Positions 55,050 to 63,288 of a DNA stretch of 64,000 bases are shown one piece after another. The first letter of the stretch is position 1. The number at the start of each line of letters is the position of its first letter. Under the pieces are notes generated by a model. It was not told where the DNA came from. It made no database searches and saw only the letters and a list, made by a program, of their open reading frames with translations. The position numbers and the translations under genes are program-made. Source of the stretch: Reyranella sp. (GTDB lineage: Bacteria > Pseudomonadota > Alphaproteobacteria > Reyranellales > Reyranellaceae); assembly GCF_030651995.1 (NCBI RefSeq), contig NZ_JAUSBN010000038.1, forward strand, positions 62,001-126,000, written 5' to 3'.

Positions 55050-55119
55050 CCGCAGGCCGGTTGCAAGGGGCGGCGGGATAGGGCAAATGCCCGCTCCCAA
55101 CACTCCGAAGAGGGCTTAT

Positions 55120-55686
55120 ATGGCGACCGAAGAAGCGCGTTCCGAACCCGTACGTGACCCCCGCAGCCTTCGGCCGATCCCCCGGTTCATCTTCGCGTCA
55201 CGATGGCTTCAGCTTCCGCTCTATCTGGGCTTGATCGTGGCGCAGGTCGTCTACGTCTTCCTGTTCCTGAAGGAACTCCTGCACCTCGTCGTCGAGAGCC
55301 CCAGCGTGACCGAACTGCAGGCCATGCTGATCGTCCTGGGCCTGATCGACGTGGTCATGATCTCCAACCTGCTGATCATGGTGATCGTGGGCGGTTACGA
55401 GACCTTCGTGTCGCGCATGGAGCTGAACCGCCATCCCGACCAGCCGGAATGGCTGAGCCACGTAAATGCGAGCGTCCTCAAGATCAAGCTGGCGATGGCG
55501 ATCATCGGGATTTCGTCGATCCACCTGCTTCGGACCTTCATCGAGGCCGGCAGTCTCGGTAAGCCGGACGCCGCCTATACCGAAGCCGCCATCATGTGGC
55601 AGTCGATCATCCACGCTCTGTTCATCCTGTCGGCCGTGGGCATTGCCATCGTCGACCGGATCTCCCAGCCGCCCGGGCATCGCTGA
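55120..55686 (+). CDS. UPF0114 (YqhA-like) membrane protein
   Basis: The 188-residue protein has three to four hydrophobic helices and the UPF0114 pattern FIFASRWLQLPLYLGLIVAQ near residues 24-43, then DVVMISNLLIMVIVGGYETF and VLKIKLAMAIIGISSIHLLR. The ATG at 55120 follows GAAGAGGG. The family has no assigned function. Confidence 0.88.
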   Translation: MATEEARSEPVRDPRSLRPIPRFIFASRWLQLPLYLGLIVAQVVYVFLFLKELLHLVVESPSVTELQAMLIVLGLIDVVMISNLLIMVIVGGYETFVSRMELNRHPDQPEWLSHVNASVLKIKLAMAIIGISSIHLLRTFIEAGSLGKPDAAYTEAAIMWQSIIHALFILSAVGIAIVDRISQPPGHR

Positions 55687-55714
55687 ACAACCGGGGCAGG
55701 TCCGGGAACTCCTT

Positions 55715-55741
55715 CTCCCGCCGGCCGGGCGCCGGCGGGAG
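55715..55741. terminator. Strong hairpin between convergent UPF0114 and GGT genes
   Basis: CTCCCGCCGGC (55715-55725) and GCCGGCGGGAG (55731-55741) form a perfect 11-bp GC-rich stem with a five-base loop. There is no clear T-run on either strand, so termination is plausible but not certain. Confidence 0.55.
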
Positions 55742-55752
55742 GGCGTCAGGGC

Positions 55753-57309
55753 CTACTGTGCCGCGCCGCCCGCCCAGGGCGACATGATCTCGTTCATGCC
55801 GGTGAGCTCGCCAGTCCTGGGATCGCGCACGATGCAGGACGGGTTGGCGAAGCCCAGCGGCGAAACCGGATTGTCGACCTCGACCATCGGCAGCCTGGCC
55901 GCGATCGCCTGCTTGACCTCGTCGGGCAGGTCGCGGTTCACCCGGATCGGCCCAACGCCGGAAATGTCGACTCGCGGTTGATGGAAGGCCGCTTCCACGT
56001 CCATACCCCGGTCTATCAGCATCAGCGAGAGCTGGGAGACGGCCGGCACGATGCGCCGTCCGCCCGACGCGCCGATGCAGAACCAGGGCTGGCCGTCCTT
56101 CACCACGACGACCGGGCAGATGTTGCAAAGCGGCTTCTTGCCCGGGGCGATCGAGTTCGGCCGGTTGGGCTCGGGATCGAACCACAACATGCCGTTGTTC
56201 ATGGTGATGCCGGTCTTCGGCAGCATCACGCAGGAGCCGAACAGGCTCATCAGCGTCTGGGTCAGCGCCACCATGTTGCCCTCAGAGTCGGCGGCGCAGA
56301 AATGCGTGGTGCAGGTGTCGGTCGGCTTGTCGCCCAGTGTCTTCAGCCGCTCGTCGTAGGCCTTGTGCATGCCCTCGGCGATGGCGGCGAAAAACTCGGC
56401 GCCGGGCGCGCCCTTGCCCCTGGTCGCGGCGCCGGCGAGCTCGATGGCGCGGCGCAGAGTCGGACCGGCCGTGAGGCCGCCCGCGACGTTTACCGTGACG
56501 CCATTGTGCTCGAAGGCGAGGGGATCGACGATCCTGGCCTCGTAGCTCGCGAGATCCTCGTAGGAGATGGCCGAGCCACCGGCCTGCAGGTCGGCGGCGA
56601 TGTCGCGCGCGAGGCTGCCTTCATAGTACTCGCGCGGGCCGCCTTCGGCGAGGCGCCGCATGGTTTCGCCGAGATTGCCGAGCTTGATGTAGCGCCGGGT
56701 GCCGGCCCAGTCGCTCGCCGGCACGCGGCCGTCGTCGCACAGGTAGCTGGCCTTGGAGGCGGGGTATTTCTCGAGATGCCTCGCGCCGTTGGCGATCATC
56801 ACCTGCATGTACCAGTCGAGTTCCATACCGCGCTGGGCAAGCTCGACCCCGGGCTGGAGCACGTCCTTCCAGGCGACCGTGCCGAAGCGTTCCAGCGCCT
56901 TGGCGAGGCCCGCGACCATGCCGGGCACGGCGATCGAGTGGTAGCCGACCTCGTTGCGCTGCTCCTTGATGTCGGGCCAGGCGAAGGGATTGGCCGGGCC
57001 GGGGCCTACGATCTCGTAGACCGACGGATCGAGCTTCTTTGCGGAGACCGGACCGTAGTCGACCGTCCAGGCGCGACCCTCCTTGGCGCTCCAGATCGTC
57101 ATGAAGCCGACGCCACCGATACCGCTCATCCAGGGTTCGAGCGCGCCGATGGCCATGCCGGTGGCGACCGCTGCGTCGATGGCGTTGCCGCCCTTGCGCA
57201 GGATCGAGGCGCCGACTTCGGCTGCCTTTGCGTTCTGGGCGACGACCACACCCTTGCCGCGAACCGCATGCTTGGTGAATTTCAGTTGCCGTGTCAGCGA
57301 TTCGCTCAT
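55753..57309 (-). CDS. Gamma-glutamyltransferase family protein, leaderless
   Basis: The 518-residue Ntn-hydrolase has the self-processing and catalytic threonine in the TTHF motif (Thr334), preceded by D-T-C, plus GNAIDAAVATGMAIGALEPW near residues 41-60 and GASGGRRIVPAVSQ late. Classical periplasmic GGT enzymes have signal peptides; this one starts MSESLTRQLKFTKHAVRGKG with none, so it is probably cytoplasmic and may act on glutathione-like or gamma-glutamyl amides, or on other amides. It is divergent from the ECF sigma gene. Confidence 0.88.
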   Translation of the reverse strand: MSESLTRQLKFTKHAVRGKGVVVAQNAKAAEVGASILRKGGNAIDAAVATGMAIGALEPWMSGIGGVGFMTIWSAKEGRAWTVDYGPVSAKKLDPSVYEIVGPGPANPFAWPDIKEQRNEVGYHSIAVPGMVAGLAKALERFGTVAWKDVLQPGVELAQRGMELDWYMQVMIANGARHLEKYPASKASYLCDDGRVPASDWAGTRRYIKLGNLGETMRRLAEGGPREYYEGSLARDIAADLQAGGSAISYEDLASYEARIVDPLAFEHNGVTVNVAGGLTAGPTLRRAIELAGAATRGKGAPGAEFFAAIAEGMHKAYDERLKTLGDKPTDTCTTHFCAADSEGNMVALTQTLMSLFGSCVMLPKTGITMNNGMLWFDPEPNRPNSIAPGKKPLCNICPVVVVKDGQPWFCIGASGGRRIVPAVSQLSLMLIDRGMDVEAAFHQPRVDISGVGPIRVNRDLPDEVKQAIAARLPMVEVDNPVSPLGFANPSCIVRDPRTGELTGMNEIMSPWAGGAAQ

Positions 57310-57398
57310 CGATGCTCCTCAAATGGTAGGAGAACTGTAGCGGGGCCTCATTTGGCCACAAAGCCTGTTAAACTGCAGGGCGGACCGGCGGAAAGATC

Positions 57399-57962
57399 GT
57401 GGGTGTGGCTGAACTGAACCTGATCGATCTGCAGGCGCTTACCAGAGGCGACAAACGCACATGGGATGCGTTCGTGGTGGCCGCCGCGCCCTTGATCAAC
57501 GCCGTCGTCCGCCGGACCCTCAGCGCTTACCGGCTGAGCGAAGAGGATGTCATGGACGCCGCCCAGGACGTCTTCGTCCGGCTATGCGCCCAGGACTTCA
57601 GGCTGTTGAAAACCTACGATCCGGCCCGCGCCGGCCTGCCGACCTGGCTGTCCGTGGTATCGCGATCCTGCGCCATCGACCATCTGCGGCGCCGGCGTCA
57701 GGCCACCGAGCCGATCGATGACGTCCCGGAGGCTTTTCTGGGGGTGGAGGATCGCCATGTGGAGAAACTCAGGATCCCCGATGGCCTGCTGACGGCCCGG
57801 CAGGTTCTCGTCCTGAAATACCTCTACGACGAGGAGCGCGACGTCACGGAAGTTGCACGGCTGCTGTCCGTCGATGCGCAGACCATCCGGAGTACCCATC
57901 ACAAGGCTTTGCTGAGGCTGCGTGCGCATTTCCGGGAGGAAGGTCCCGGCGATGGGGGATGA
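57399..57962 (+). CDS. ECF-type RNA polymerase sigma factor
   Basis: The 187-residue protein has the sigma-2 segment EEDVMDAAQDVFVRLCAQDF near residues 48-67 and PTWLSVVSRSCAIDHLRRRR near 79-98. The sigma-4 segment LTARQVLVLKYLYDEERDVT is followed by a helix-turn-helix VARLLSVDAQTIRSTHHKAL. It starts at a GTG (57399). It heads an operon with an anti-sigma-like membrane protein, a Spy-like protein and the DUF1800/DUF1501 pair. It is not of FecI type and no receptor gene is near. Confidence 0.9.
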   Translation: MGVAELNLIDLQALTRGDKRTWDAFVVAAAPLINAVVRRTLSAYRLSEEDVMDAAQDVFVRLCAQDFRLLKTYDPARAGLPTWLSVVSRSCAIDHLRRRRQATEPIDDVPEAFLGVEDRHVEKLRIPDGLLTARQVLVLKYLYDEERDVTEVARLLSVDAQTIRSTHHKALLRLRAHFREEGPGDGG

Positions 57963-58000
57963 ATCGCCATGTTTTGGCGTAGTATGAGCAGGAGCGACCT

Positions 58001-58537
58001 ATGAACACCCAGCGGACCCCGAGGAGCGACAAGGAGCTGTGGCGGAACCTCGCCATCCAGTCCCCCGTTGCGCCTGTCTCCGCCCCTGCAGCGGTGAGCG
58101 AAATGGACCTCGCCGCCTGGCTCGAAGGCCGTCTGACCGAGGAAGCCGCCGGGCCGATCGAGGCGGCTGTGGCGGCGGACCCGGCGCTGCGGCGCGCCGC
58201 TCTCGACCTCGCCGATATTCTCGGCAAGCCCCTGCCGGCCGCGCCCGAGCGAATGGTCGTGCGCGCCCGCGCGCTGGTTGGCTTCGAGGCCGAGCGCACG
58301 ATCGCGTCGGGCGGCCTTTTCAGCAGATGGCTGTTCGGACGTTCGCGTCATGCCCTCCAGCAGGGCGTCATGGCGGTGGCGGCCGTGGTGATTGCGGCCG
58401 GTGGCTTCATGGTGGGTGGTGGGTTGAGTGAATCGCTCGCCCGGCAAGGCGAGGGCCATTCGGCGACCGAGACCGTAAGTACGACGAGCACTGCCTCGAA
58501 CGAGGTCAGCGAGTTCTTCGCCGGCGACGGCATCTGA
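58001..58537 (+). CDS. Anti-sigma factor-like single-pass membrane protein
   Basis: The 178-residue protein has a cytoplasmic N-terminal part with the anti-sigma-type segment MDLAAWLEGRLTEEAAGPIE near residues 35-54, then AVAADPALRRAALDL. One transmembrane helix lies near 120-142 (ALQQGVMAVAAVVIAAGGFM), and a short Ser/Thr-rich periplasmic tail follows. This is the layout of ECF-controlling anti-sigma factors, though no zinc-binding HxxxCxxC is seen. It lies 38 bases after the sigma gene. Confidence 0.75.
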   Translation: MNTQRTPRSDKELWRNLAIQSPVAPVSAPAAVSEMDLAAWLEGRLTEEAAGPIEAAVAADPALRRAALDLADILGKPLPAAPERMVVRARALVGFEAERTIASGGLFSRWLFGRSRHALQQGVMAVAAVVIAAGGFMVGGGLSESLARQGEGHSATETVSTTSTASNEVSEFFAGDGI

Positions 58538-58538
58538 C

Positions 58539-59093
58539 ATGACCTCGCGCCTGATCCAGATTCTGCTCGGCCTCTCGCTGCTATTGAACACTTTCGTCCT
58601 TGCGGGCTTCATCTACCGCAGCTGGATCGCGCCGCCGTTCGACATGCACGGGATGCCGCCCCCACCGCGCGGAGCGCCCGGCCTGCCGGGGCAGCCGGGC
58701 GGTCCGCGCCTCAATCCGGTTGAGATGGTGGTGCGCGATCTCGATCTCGATGCCGACCAGCGCAAGGTCATGCAGGACCTGTTCGATCAGTATGCGAAGG
58801 AGCGACGCGAGCGCCTGCAGGCGATTGCACGCCTCCGCGAGCAGACAAGCCTGGAAATTTCCCGCATGCCCCGCGACATGGCGAAGATCGATGCCCTCGT
58901 CGATCAGGTCAGTCAGTTGCGCGCCGAGCAGCAGAAGGAGACGCTGCGGACGTTGACCCAGCTCGAGCCGAGTCTCCGGCCCGGTCAGCGCGAACGCCTG
59001 CAAAGGCTGCTCATCGACCGTGTCGCTTCGCCGCCACCGCCACCACCGCCTCATCGCCCGCCGGGCGGAGGCCCGCCGCGTCCGCCACAATAG
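58539..59093 (+). CDS. Spy/CpxP-like periplasmic protein (heavy-metal sensor family type)
   Basis: The 184-residue protein has an N-terminal anchor or uncleaved signal (IQILLGLSLLLNTFVLAGFI) and a Pro/Gly-rich spacer. The helical core carries LDLDADQRKVMQDLFDQYAK near residues 67-86, resembling the LTxxQ motif of Spy/CpxP/ZraP proteins. A long charged coiled region follows, and then a poly-Pro tail. Such proteins bind unfolded envelope proteins or metals. It starts one base after the anti-sigma stop. Confidence 0.72.
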   Translation: MTSRLIQILLGLSLLLNTFVLAGFIYRSWIAPPFDMHGMPPPPRGAPGLPGQPGGPRLNPVEMVVRDLDLDADQRKVMQDLFDQYAKERRERLQAIARLREQTSLEISRMPRDMAKIDALVDQVSQLRAEQQKETLRTLTQLEPSLRPGQRERLQRLLIDRVASPPPPPPPHRPPGGGPPRPPQ

Positions 59094-59103
59094 GAGGCCT
59101 GTC

Positions 59104-60666
59104 GTGAGCACACGCCTGAGGCGTCGCAGTTTCGTGGGAGGGGCCGCAGCCTTCTCCGCCGGTCTCTCGACGGGCCTTTGGTCCGTGGCGCCAGCGCGCG
59201 CGACACTGGCGATGGGCTTCGACGACGCGCGGCATCTTCTGTCGCGTACCTCGTTCGGCATGACGCCGGCGGAGATCCGTTCGCTCGAGACGGTCGCCTA
59301 TGCCAGCGCCGTCGACCGCCTGCTGACCAATCCCCGGCGCGAGGCGATGACGCCCGCGCCCGACTGGATCGGCATGGGCCCGGCCGAATTGCAGCGGCGT
59401 CAGAAGTCGGCCGAAGCCCAGCGCAAGCAGGGGGTCGACGGCAAGGTGCTGGAGGTTATGCTGCCGGTCCGGGAGCAGGGCCGCGAGTTGAGGAACTGGT
59501 GGGTCGAGGAGATGATCACGACCGACCAGCCACTGGTCGAGCGCATGACCCTGTTCTGGCACGGGCACTTCACTTCCTCGCTGATGAAAGTGCGCCATCC
59601 GTCGTCCTTGTTCCGCCAGAACGCCCTGTTCCGGCGCGAGGCGCTGGGCAATTACGCGAGCCTGCTGAGGTCCGTCGCGCGCGACCCGGCGATGCTCATC
59701 TATCTCGACGGCAGGGGATCGGTGGCGCGCCAGCCCAACGAGAATTTTGCCCGCGAGTTGCTCGAGCTTTTCACCCTGGGCGAGGGCCGGTACGGCGAAG
59801 CCGACATCAAGGCGGTGGCGCGTGCCTTCACCGGCTGGAGCGTCGACCGCGAGTCAGGGCAGTTCGTCGAGCATCCGGACCGGCACGACGATGGCCAGAA
59901 GACCTTCCTCGGCAAGTCTGGCCGCTTCGGCGGCGACGAGATCCTGACGATCCTGCTGGCCCAACCGCGCACGGCCGAGATGATCGTCGAGAAACTGTGG
60001 CGCGAGTTCGTGTCGCTGAAGCCCGATCCCGCCGAAGTGACGCGCCTGGCGGGCGGATTCCGCCAGGGTGGCTACGAGATCAAGCCGCTGATGCGGGCGC
60101 TCCTCCTGTCGGCGGCCTTCCGCGACCCCGCCAACCGGGGCGCCCTCATCAAGTCACCGGTCGACCTCATCGTCGGCTCGGTCCGTGTGCTCGGCCTCCC
60201 AGTACCCGAGAAGACCGGACTCGTCCGTATGCTGCAGGGCCTGGGGCAGGTGCCGTTCGACCCGCCGAACGTGAAAGGCTGGGCCGGCGGCGAGAGCTGG
60301 ATCTCGACCTACACGCTGCTGCTGCGCCAGCAGTTCCTGCGGCGCATGATCGAGGCGACCAGCGTGGCGCCGATGGATGGCGGCATGCGGATGGCCGATC
60401 GTCCCAACCGGCGCGCCGACCGCCGCGAGCAGCTTCCCGCCGCGGAGACCATGCAGATGATGGATCCGCCGCGCCCGGTCGAAGGCCGCAGCCTGCGCAA
60501 TGCCGGCAACGAGGTGCGCCTCGGCCCGACGCTGGCGGGTGTCGACAGCGCCGTGCTCCTGCAAACGCTGCTGCCGCGTCAGCCGGTCGATGGCGTCGAT
60601 GCCAGCGGGACTGCGGGCGCGATCGTGGCAGCGGCGCTGCTCGACACGGCCTACCAGTTGAAGTGA
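59104..60666 (+). CDS. DUF1800 protein with a Tat signal
   Basis: The 520-residue protein starts at a GTG (59104) after AGGAGG with a twin-arginine leader, RLRRRSFVGGAAAFSAG, so it is exported folded. The mature part has the DUF1800 pattern: DDARHLLSRTSFGMTPAEIR near residues 39-58, TLFWHGHFTSSLMKV, and NENFARELLELFTLGEGRYG near 215-234. No activity is known for the family. It is nearly always encoded next to DUF1501, as here. Confidence 0.93.
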   Translation: MSTRLRRRSFVGGAAAFSAGLSTGLWSVAPARATLAMGFDDARHLLSRTSFGMTPAEIRSLETVAYASAVDRLLTNPRREAMTPAPDWIGMGPAELQRRQKSAEAQRKQGVDGKVLEVMLPVREQGRELRNWWVEEMITTDQPLVERMTLFWHGHFTSSLMKVRHPSSLFRQNALFRREALGNYASLLRSVARDPAMLIYLDGRGSVARQPNENFARELLELFTLGEGRYGEADIKAVARAFTGWSVDRESGQFVEHPDRHDDGQKTFLGKSGRFGGDEILTILLAQPRTAEMIVEKLWREFVSLKPDPAEVTRLAGGFRQGGYEIKPLMRALLLSAAFRDPANRGALIKSPVDLIVGSVRVLGLPVPEKTGLVRMLQGLGQVPFDPPNVKGWAGGESWISTYTLLLRQQFLRRMIEATSVAPMDGGMRMADRPNRRADRREQLPAAETMQMMDPPRPVEGRSLRNAGNEVRLGPTLAGVDSAVLLQTLLPRQPVDGVDASGTAGAIVAAALLDTAYQLK

Positions 60667-60676
60667 GGAGGATGCC

Positions 60677-61759
60677 GTGAGCCGTATTCTCCTGCTGGTC
60701 GAACTGAAGGGCGGCAACGACGGGCTAAACACGCTCGTGCCCTATGCCGATCCCAGATACCGCGAACTGCGTGCCGGCATCGGCGTGTCCCGCGAGAGGG
60801 TCGTGCAGCTCGATGAGAAGGTCGGCCTGCACGAAAAGCTCTTGCCGCTGATGGACTCCTGGAGGGCGGGCGACCTCGCGATCGTCCAGGGCGTCGGCTA
60901 CCCCTATCCGAACCGCTCGCACTTCCGCTCGATCGAGATCTGGGACACCGCCTCCGCTGCATCCCAGACGCTGAGCGAAGGCTGGATCGCCCAAACCTTC
61001 AGGGGCGCCCGGCTGGGCAAGGGGATCGGTGTCGACTGCATCGTTGCGGACACCAACGCATTGCCGTCGACCGGCCCATCACTGCGCACCATCGTGATGC
61101 AGGACGCCGAGAACTTCCTGCGCCAGGCCAATGGCGTCGCCGCGGAGTCGGCAATGAATGACGGCGGCAATCCGGCGCTGCGCCACCTGCTGGCGGTGCG
61201 GCAGGAGATCAACGCCGCGGCCGCTGGCCTGCGCGACCGGCTGCGCGACGCGCCGGCGCCGGCCGAAGCCTATCCGCAGGAACTTCTGCTGGGCCGCCAA
61301 CTCGATCTCGCCACACGTGTACTCTCCGCCAGCGTGCCCGTGGTGGCGATCAAGGTGGCGCTGGGTGGCTTCGACACGCATGCGAACCAGACGCCGACGC
61401 ACGAGCGCCTGCTGGGGTTCCTGGCGTCCAACCTTGCGGTCCTGCGCCGGAACCTGATCGCCGCCAACCTCTGGAAGGACGTGGTGGTGATGACCTATTC
61501 GGAGTTCGGTCGGCGCGCCAAGCAGAACGCCAGCGGCGGCACCGACCATGGCACGTCAGCGCCCCAGTTCGTCATGGGGGGCGGCGTGAAGGGCGGCCTT
61601 TACGGCGCCTATCCGTCGCTGTCCGATCTCCAGGATGGCGACCTCAGGCACACGGTCGACTTCCGCAACGTCTTCGCCACGCTGGCCCGGGACTGCTGGG
61701 GCCAGTCGTATGATTTCGGCCTGCGTCAGCCGCAGAGGCTCGATTTCCTCGCTCAGTGA
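60677..61759 (+). CDS. DUF1501 protein without its own export signal
   Basis: The 360-residue protein begins directly with the family core, VELKGGNDGLNTLVPYADPR near residues 8-27. It then shows GVGYPYPNRSHFRSIEIWDT, AIKVALGGFDTHANQ and YSEFGRRAKQNASGGTDHGT, the alkaline-phosphatase-superfamily-like residues of DUF1501. Most members carry a Tat or Sec signal at the N-terminus; here there is none. It starts at a GTG 10 bases after the DUF1800 stop. Its last bases overlap the end of the convergent transporter gene. Confidence 0.92.
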   Translation: MSRILLLVELKGGNDGLNTLVPYADPRYRELRAGIGVSRERVVQLDEKVGLHEKLLPLMDSWRAGDLAIVQGVGYPYPNRSHFRSIEIWDTASAASQTLSEGWIAQTFRGARLGKGIGVDCIVADTNALPSTGPSLRTIVMQDAENFLRQANGVAAESAMNDGGNPALRHLLAVRQEINAAAAGLRDRLRDAPAPAEAYPQELLLGRQLDLATRVLSASVPVVAIKVALGGFDTHANQTPTHERLLGFLASNLAVLRRNLIAANLWKDVVVMTYSEFGRRAKQNASGGTDHGTSAPQFVMGGGVKGGLYGAYPSLSDLQDGDLRHTVDFRNVFATLARDCWGQSYDFGLRQPQRLDFLAQ

Positions 61760-63228
61760 ATCCTGGCGACGCCCCGTCCCAGGAGCTCGTCGCGCACGGA
61801 CCCGCGGTCGGCCTCGATCCGGATGTACCAGATGAGCAGCGCCGCAATGATCTTGATGATCACCGGAACGACGATGTAGACGAAGATTAACGCCGTCCCG
61901 CTGTACAGCCCCTGGGAAGGATTGAATCCCAGCAGCGCGGCCACCGGCAGCGAGCCGGCGGCGCCGATGGCCGTCGCCAGCTTGGTCGACAGCGCCCACA
62001 GGCCAAAATAGGCGCCGGTGTCGCCCTTCGTGTCCTTGCCCTCGTCGGAGTTGATGATGTCGGCGAGGACCGATGGCGGCAGGCCGTAGTCGGCCCCGAT
62101 GCCGAGGCCGGTGATGACGGCGATCGGCATGAACCAGACGAAGTCGCCGGCGCCGAGGAAGACGCCGAACGACATCGACACGGCCGTCAGGACCATGGCG
62201 ATGAACCAGGCGGTCGTCTTGCTGTAGCGCTGCGACAGCAGCATCCAGAGCGGCACGCTGGCGGCGGCGGCGCCGAAATAGACCAGCAGGATGATCCCGG
62301 CCTGCAGCTTGTTCCCCTTCAGCACATGCTCGACGTAGAAGAGCATCACCGAAACCGCGACGCCCAGCGCGGCGCCGTTGACGATGAACACGAGCAGCAG
62401 GCGACGAAACAGCTTGTTCTTCAGCGGCGCGAAGAACGGGATCAGCGTCTTGACCGTGGCGCTTCGCTCCATGTTTCGGGTCGGCCGGGCAAGCCACGGC
62501 ACCAGGCCGATCAACCAGTCGCGGAAGTACCGGACATGGATCTCCGGATTCTCCCGCACGACCGGCGGATGCACCGAGGGCGGCGACCAGAGCAGGGTCG
62601 GCAGAGAGAACAGCACGGCGATGGGGATGAAGATCAGCCCCATGTAAACGTAGCCGGCATGCTCGCCCATCTGAGCGGTGAAGTAGGTGGGGAGCACCAC
62701 CGCCAGGGTCATGCCGATAAGGCCGAAGACCTCGCGGCCGACCGTCACCCTGGTTCGCTCGTTGTAGTCGTCGGTCAGCTCCGCCCCGTGGGCGTGATAG
62801 CTGATCGACACGCCGGCATAGCCGAGATGGACCACGAAGAGGGCCACGAACAGCCAGGTCGCCAGCCATACGGGCTGGGTGAACAGGGACTCCGGTGGAT
62901 GAAACAGCATGTAGAAGCCGCCGATCAGCAGCGGCAGCATCAGCGCCACGAAGGTGAGACGTCCGCGCGGGCCGCGATGGGTGAACTTGTCGCTGATCAG
63001 GCCGATCACCGGATCCTGGATGGCGTCGATCACGCGCGTCGTGATGAAGATCAGGCCCATGATGCCGAGTGGCACCTTGAGCACCTCTCCATAGAAATGG
63101 CTGACGTTCAGAACCACCGGCAGGGCCGCCATGTTGAGCGGGAGCTGATTGGTGGAGTAGGCGACGAGACGGTCGAAGCGCAGTCTTATGGACGTCGTCG
63201 AGCCGGGGCCGGACTTGGGCGAATGCAC
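61753..63228 (-). CDS. GPH-type (sugar:cation symporter) MFS_2 transporter
   Basis: The 491-residue inner-membrane protein has 12 or so hydrophobic segments and the GPH pattern FITTRVIDAIQDPVIGLISD near residues 61-80, with RGPRGRLTFVALMLPLLIGG after it. MFS_2 members move sugars or glycosides with cations, though some carry lipids or other solutes. The start is a GTG (63228). It is convergent with DUF1501 with a seven-base overlap, and follows the methyltransferase on the same strand 60 bases downstream. Confidence 0.85.
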   Translation of the reverse strand: MHSPKSGPGSTTSIRLRFDRLVAYSTNQLPLNMAALPVVLNVSHFYGEVLKVPLGIMGLIFITTRVIDAIQDPVIGLISDKFTHRGPRGRLTFVALMLPLLIGGFYMLFHPPESLFTQPVWLATWLFVALFVVHLGYAGVSISYHAHGAELTDDYNERTRVTVGREVFGLIGMTLAVVLPTYFTAQMGEHAGYVYMGLIFIPIAVLFSLPTLLWSPPSVHPPVVRENPEIHVRYFRDWLIGLVPWLARPTRNMERSATVKTLIPFFAPLKNKLFRRLLLVFIVNGAALGVAVSVMLFYVEHVLKGNKLQAGIILLVYFGAAAASVPLWMLLSQRYSKTTAWFIAMVLTAVSMSFGVFLGAGDFVWFMPIAVITGLGIGADYGLPPSVLADIINSDEGKDTKGDTGAYFGLWALSTKLATAIGAAGSLPVAALLGFNPSQGLYSGTALIFVYIVVPVIIKIIAALLIWYIRIEADRGSVRDELLGRGVARIH

Positions 63229-63288
63229 GCGGATTTTGCCTTCCTGTTCGGCTCACCTTTGACCGGGCGGCCTTTTGATTGCCGACAG

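Noticed and set aside
57310-57398. An autoregulatory ECF promoter upstream of the second sigma gene
   Set aside because: I found no clear -35/-10 pair with ECF spacing and no copy of the CCCTTAAA-N16-CGTC motif there.
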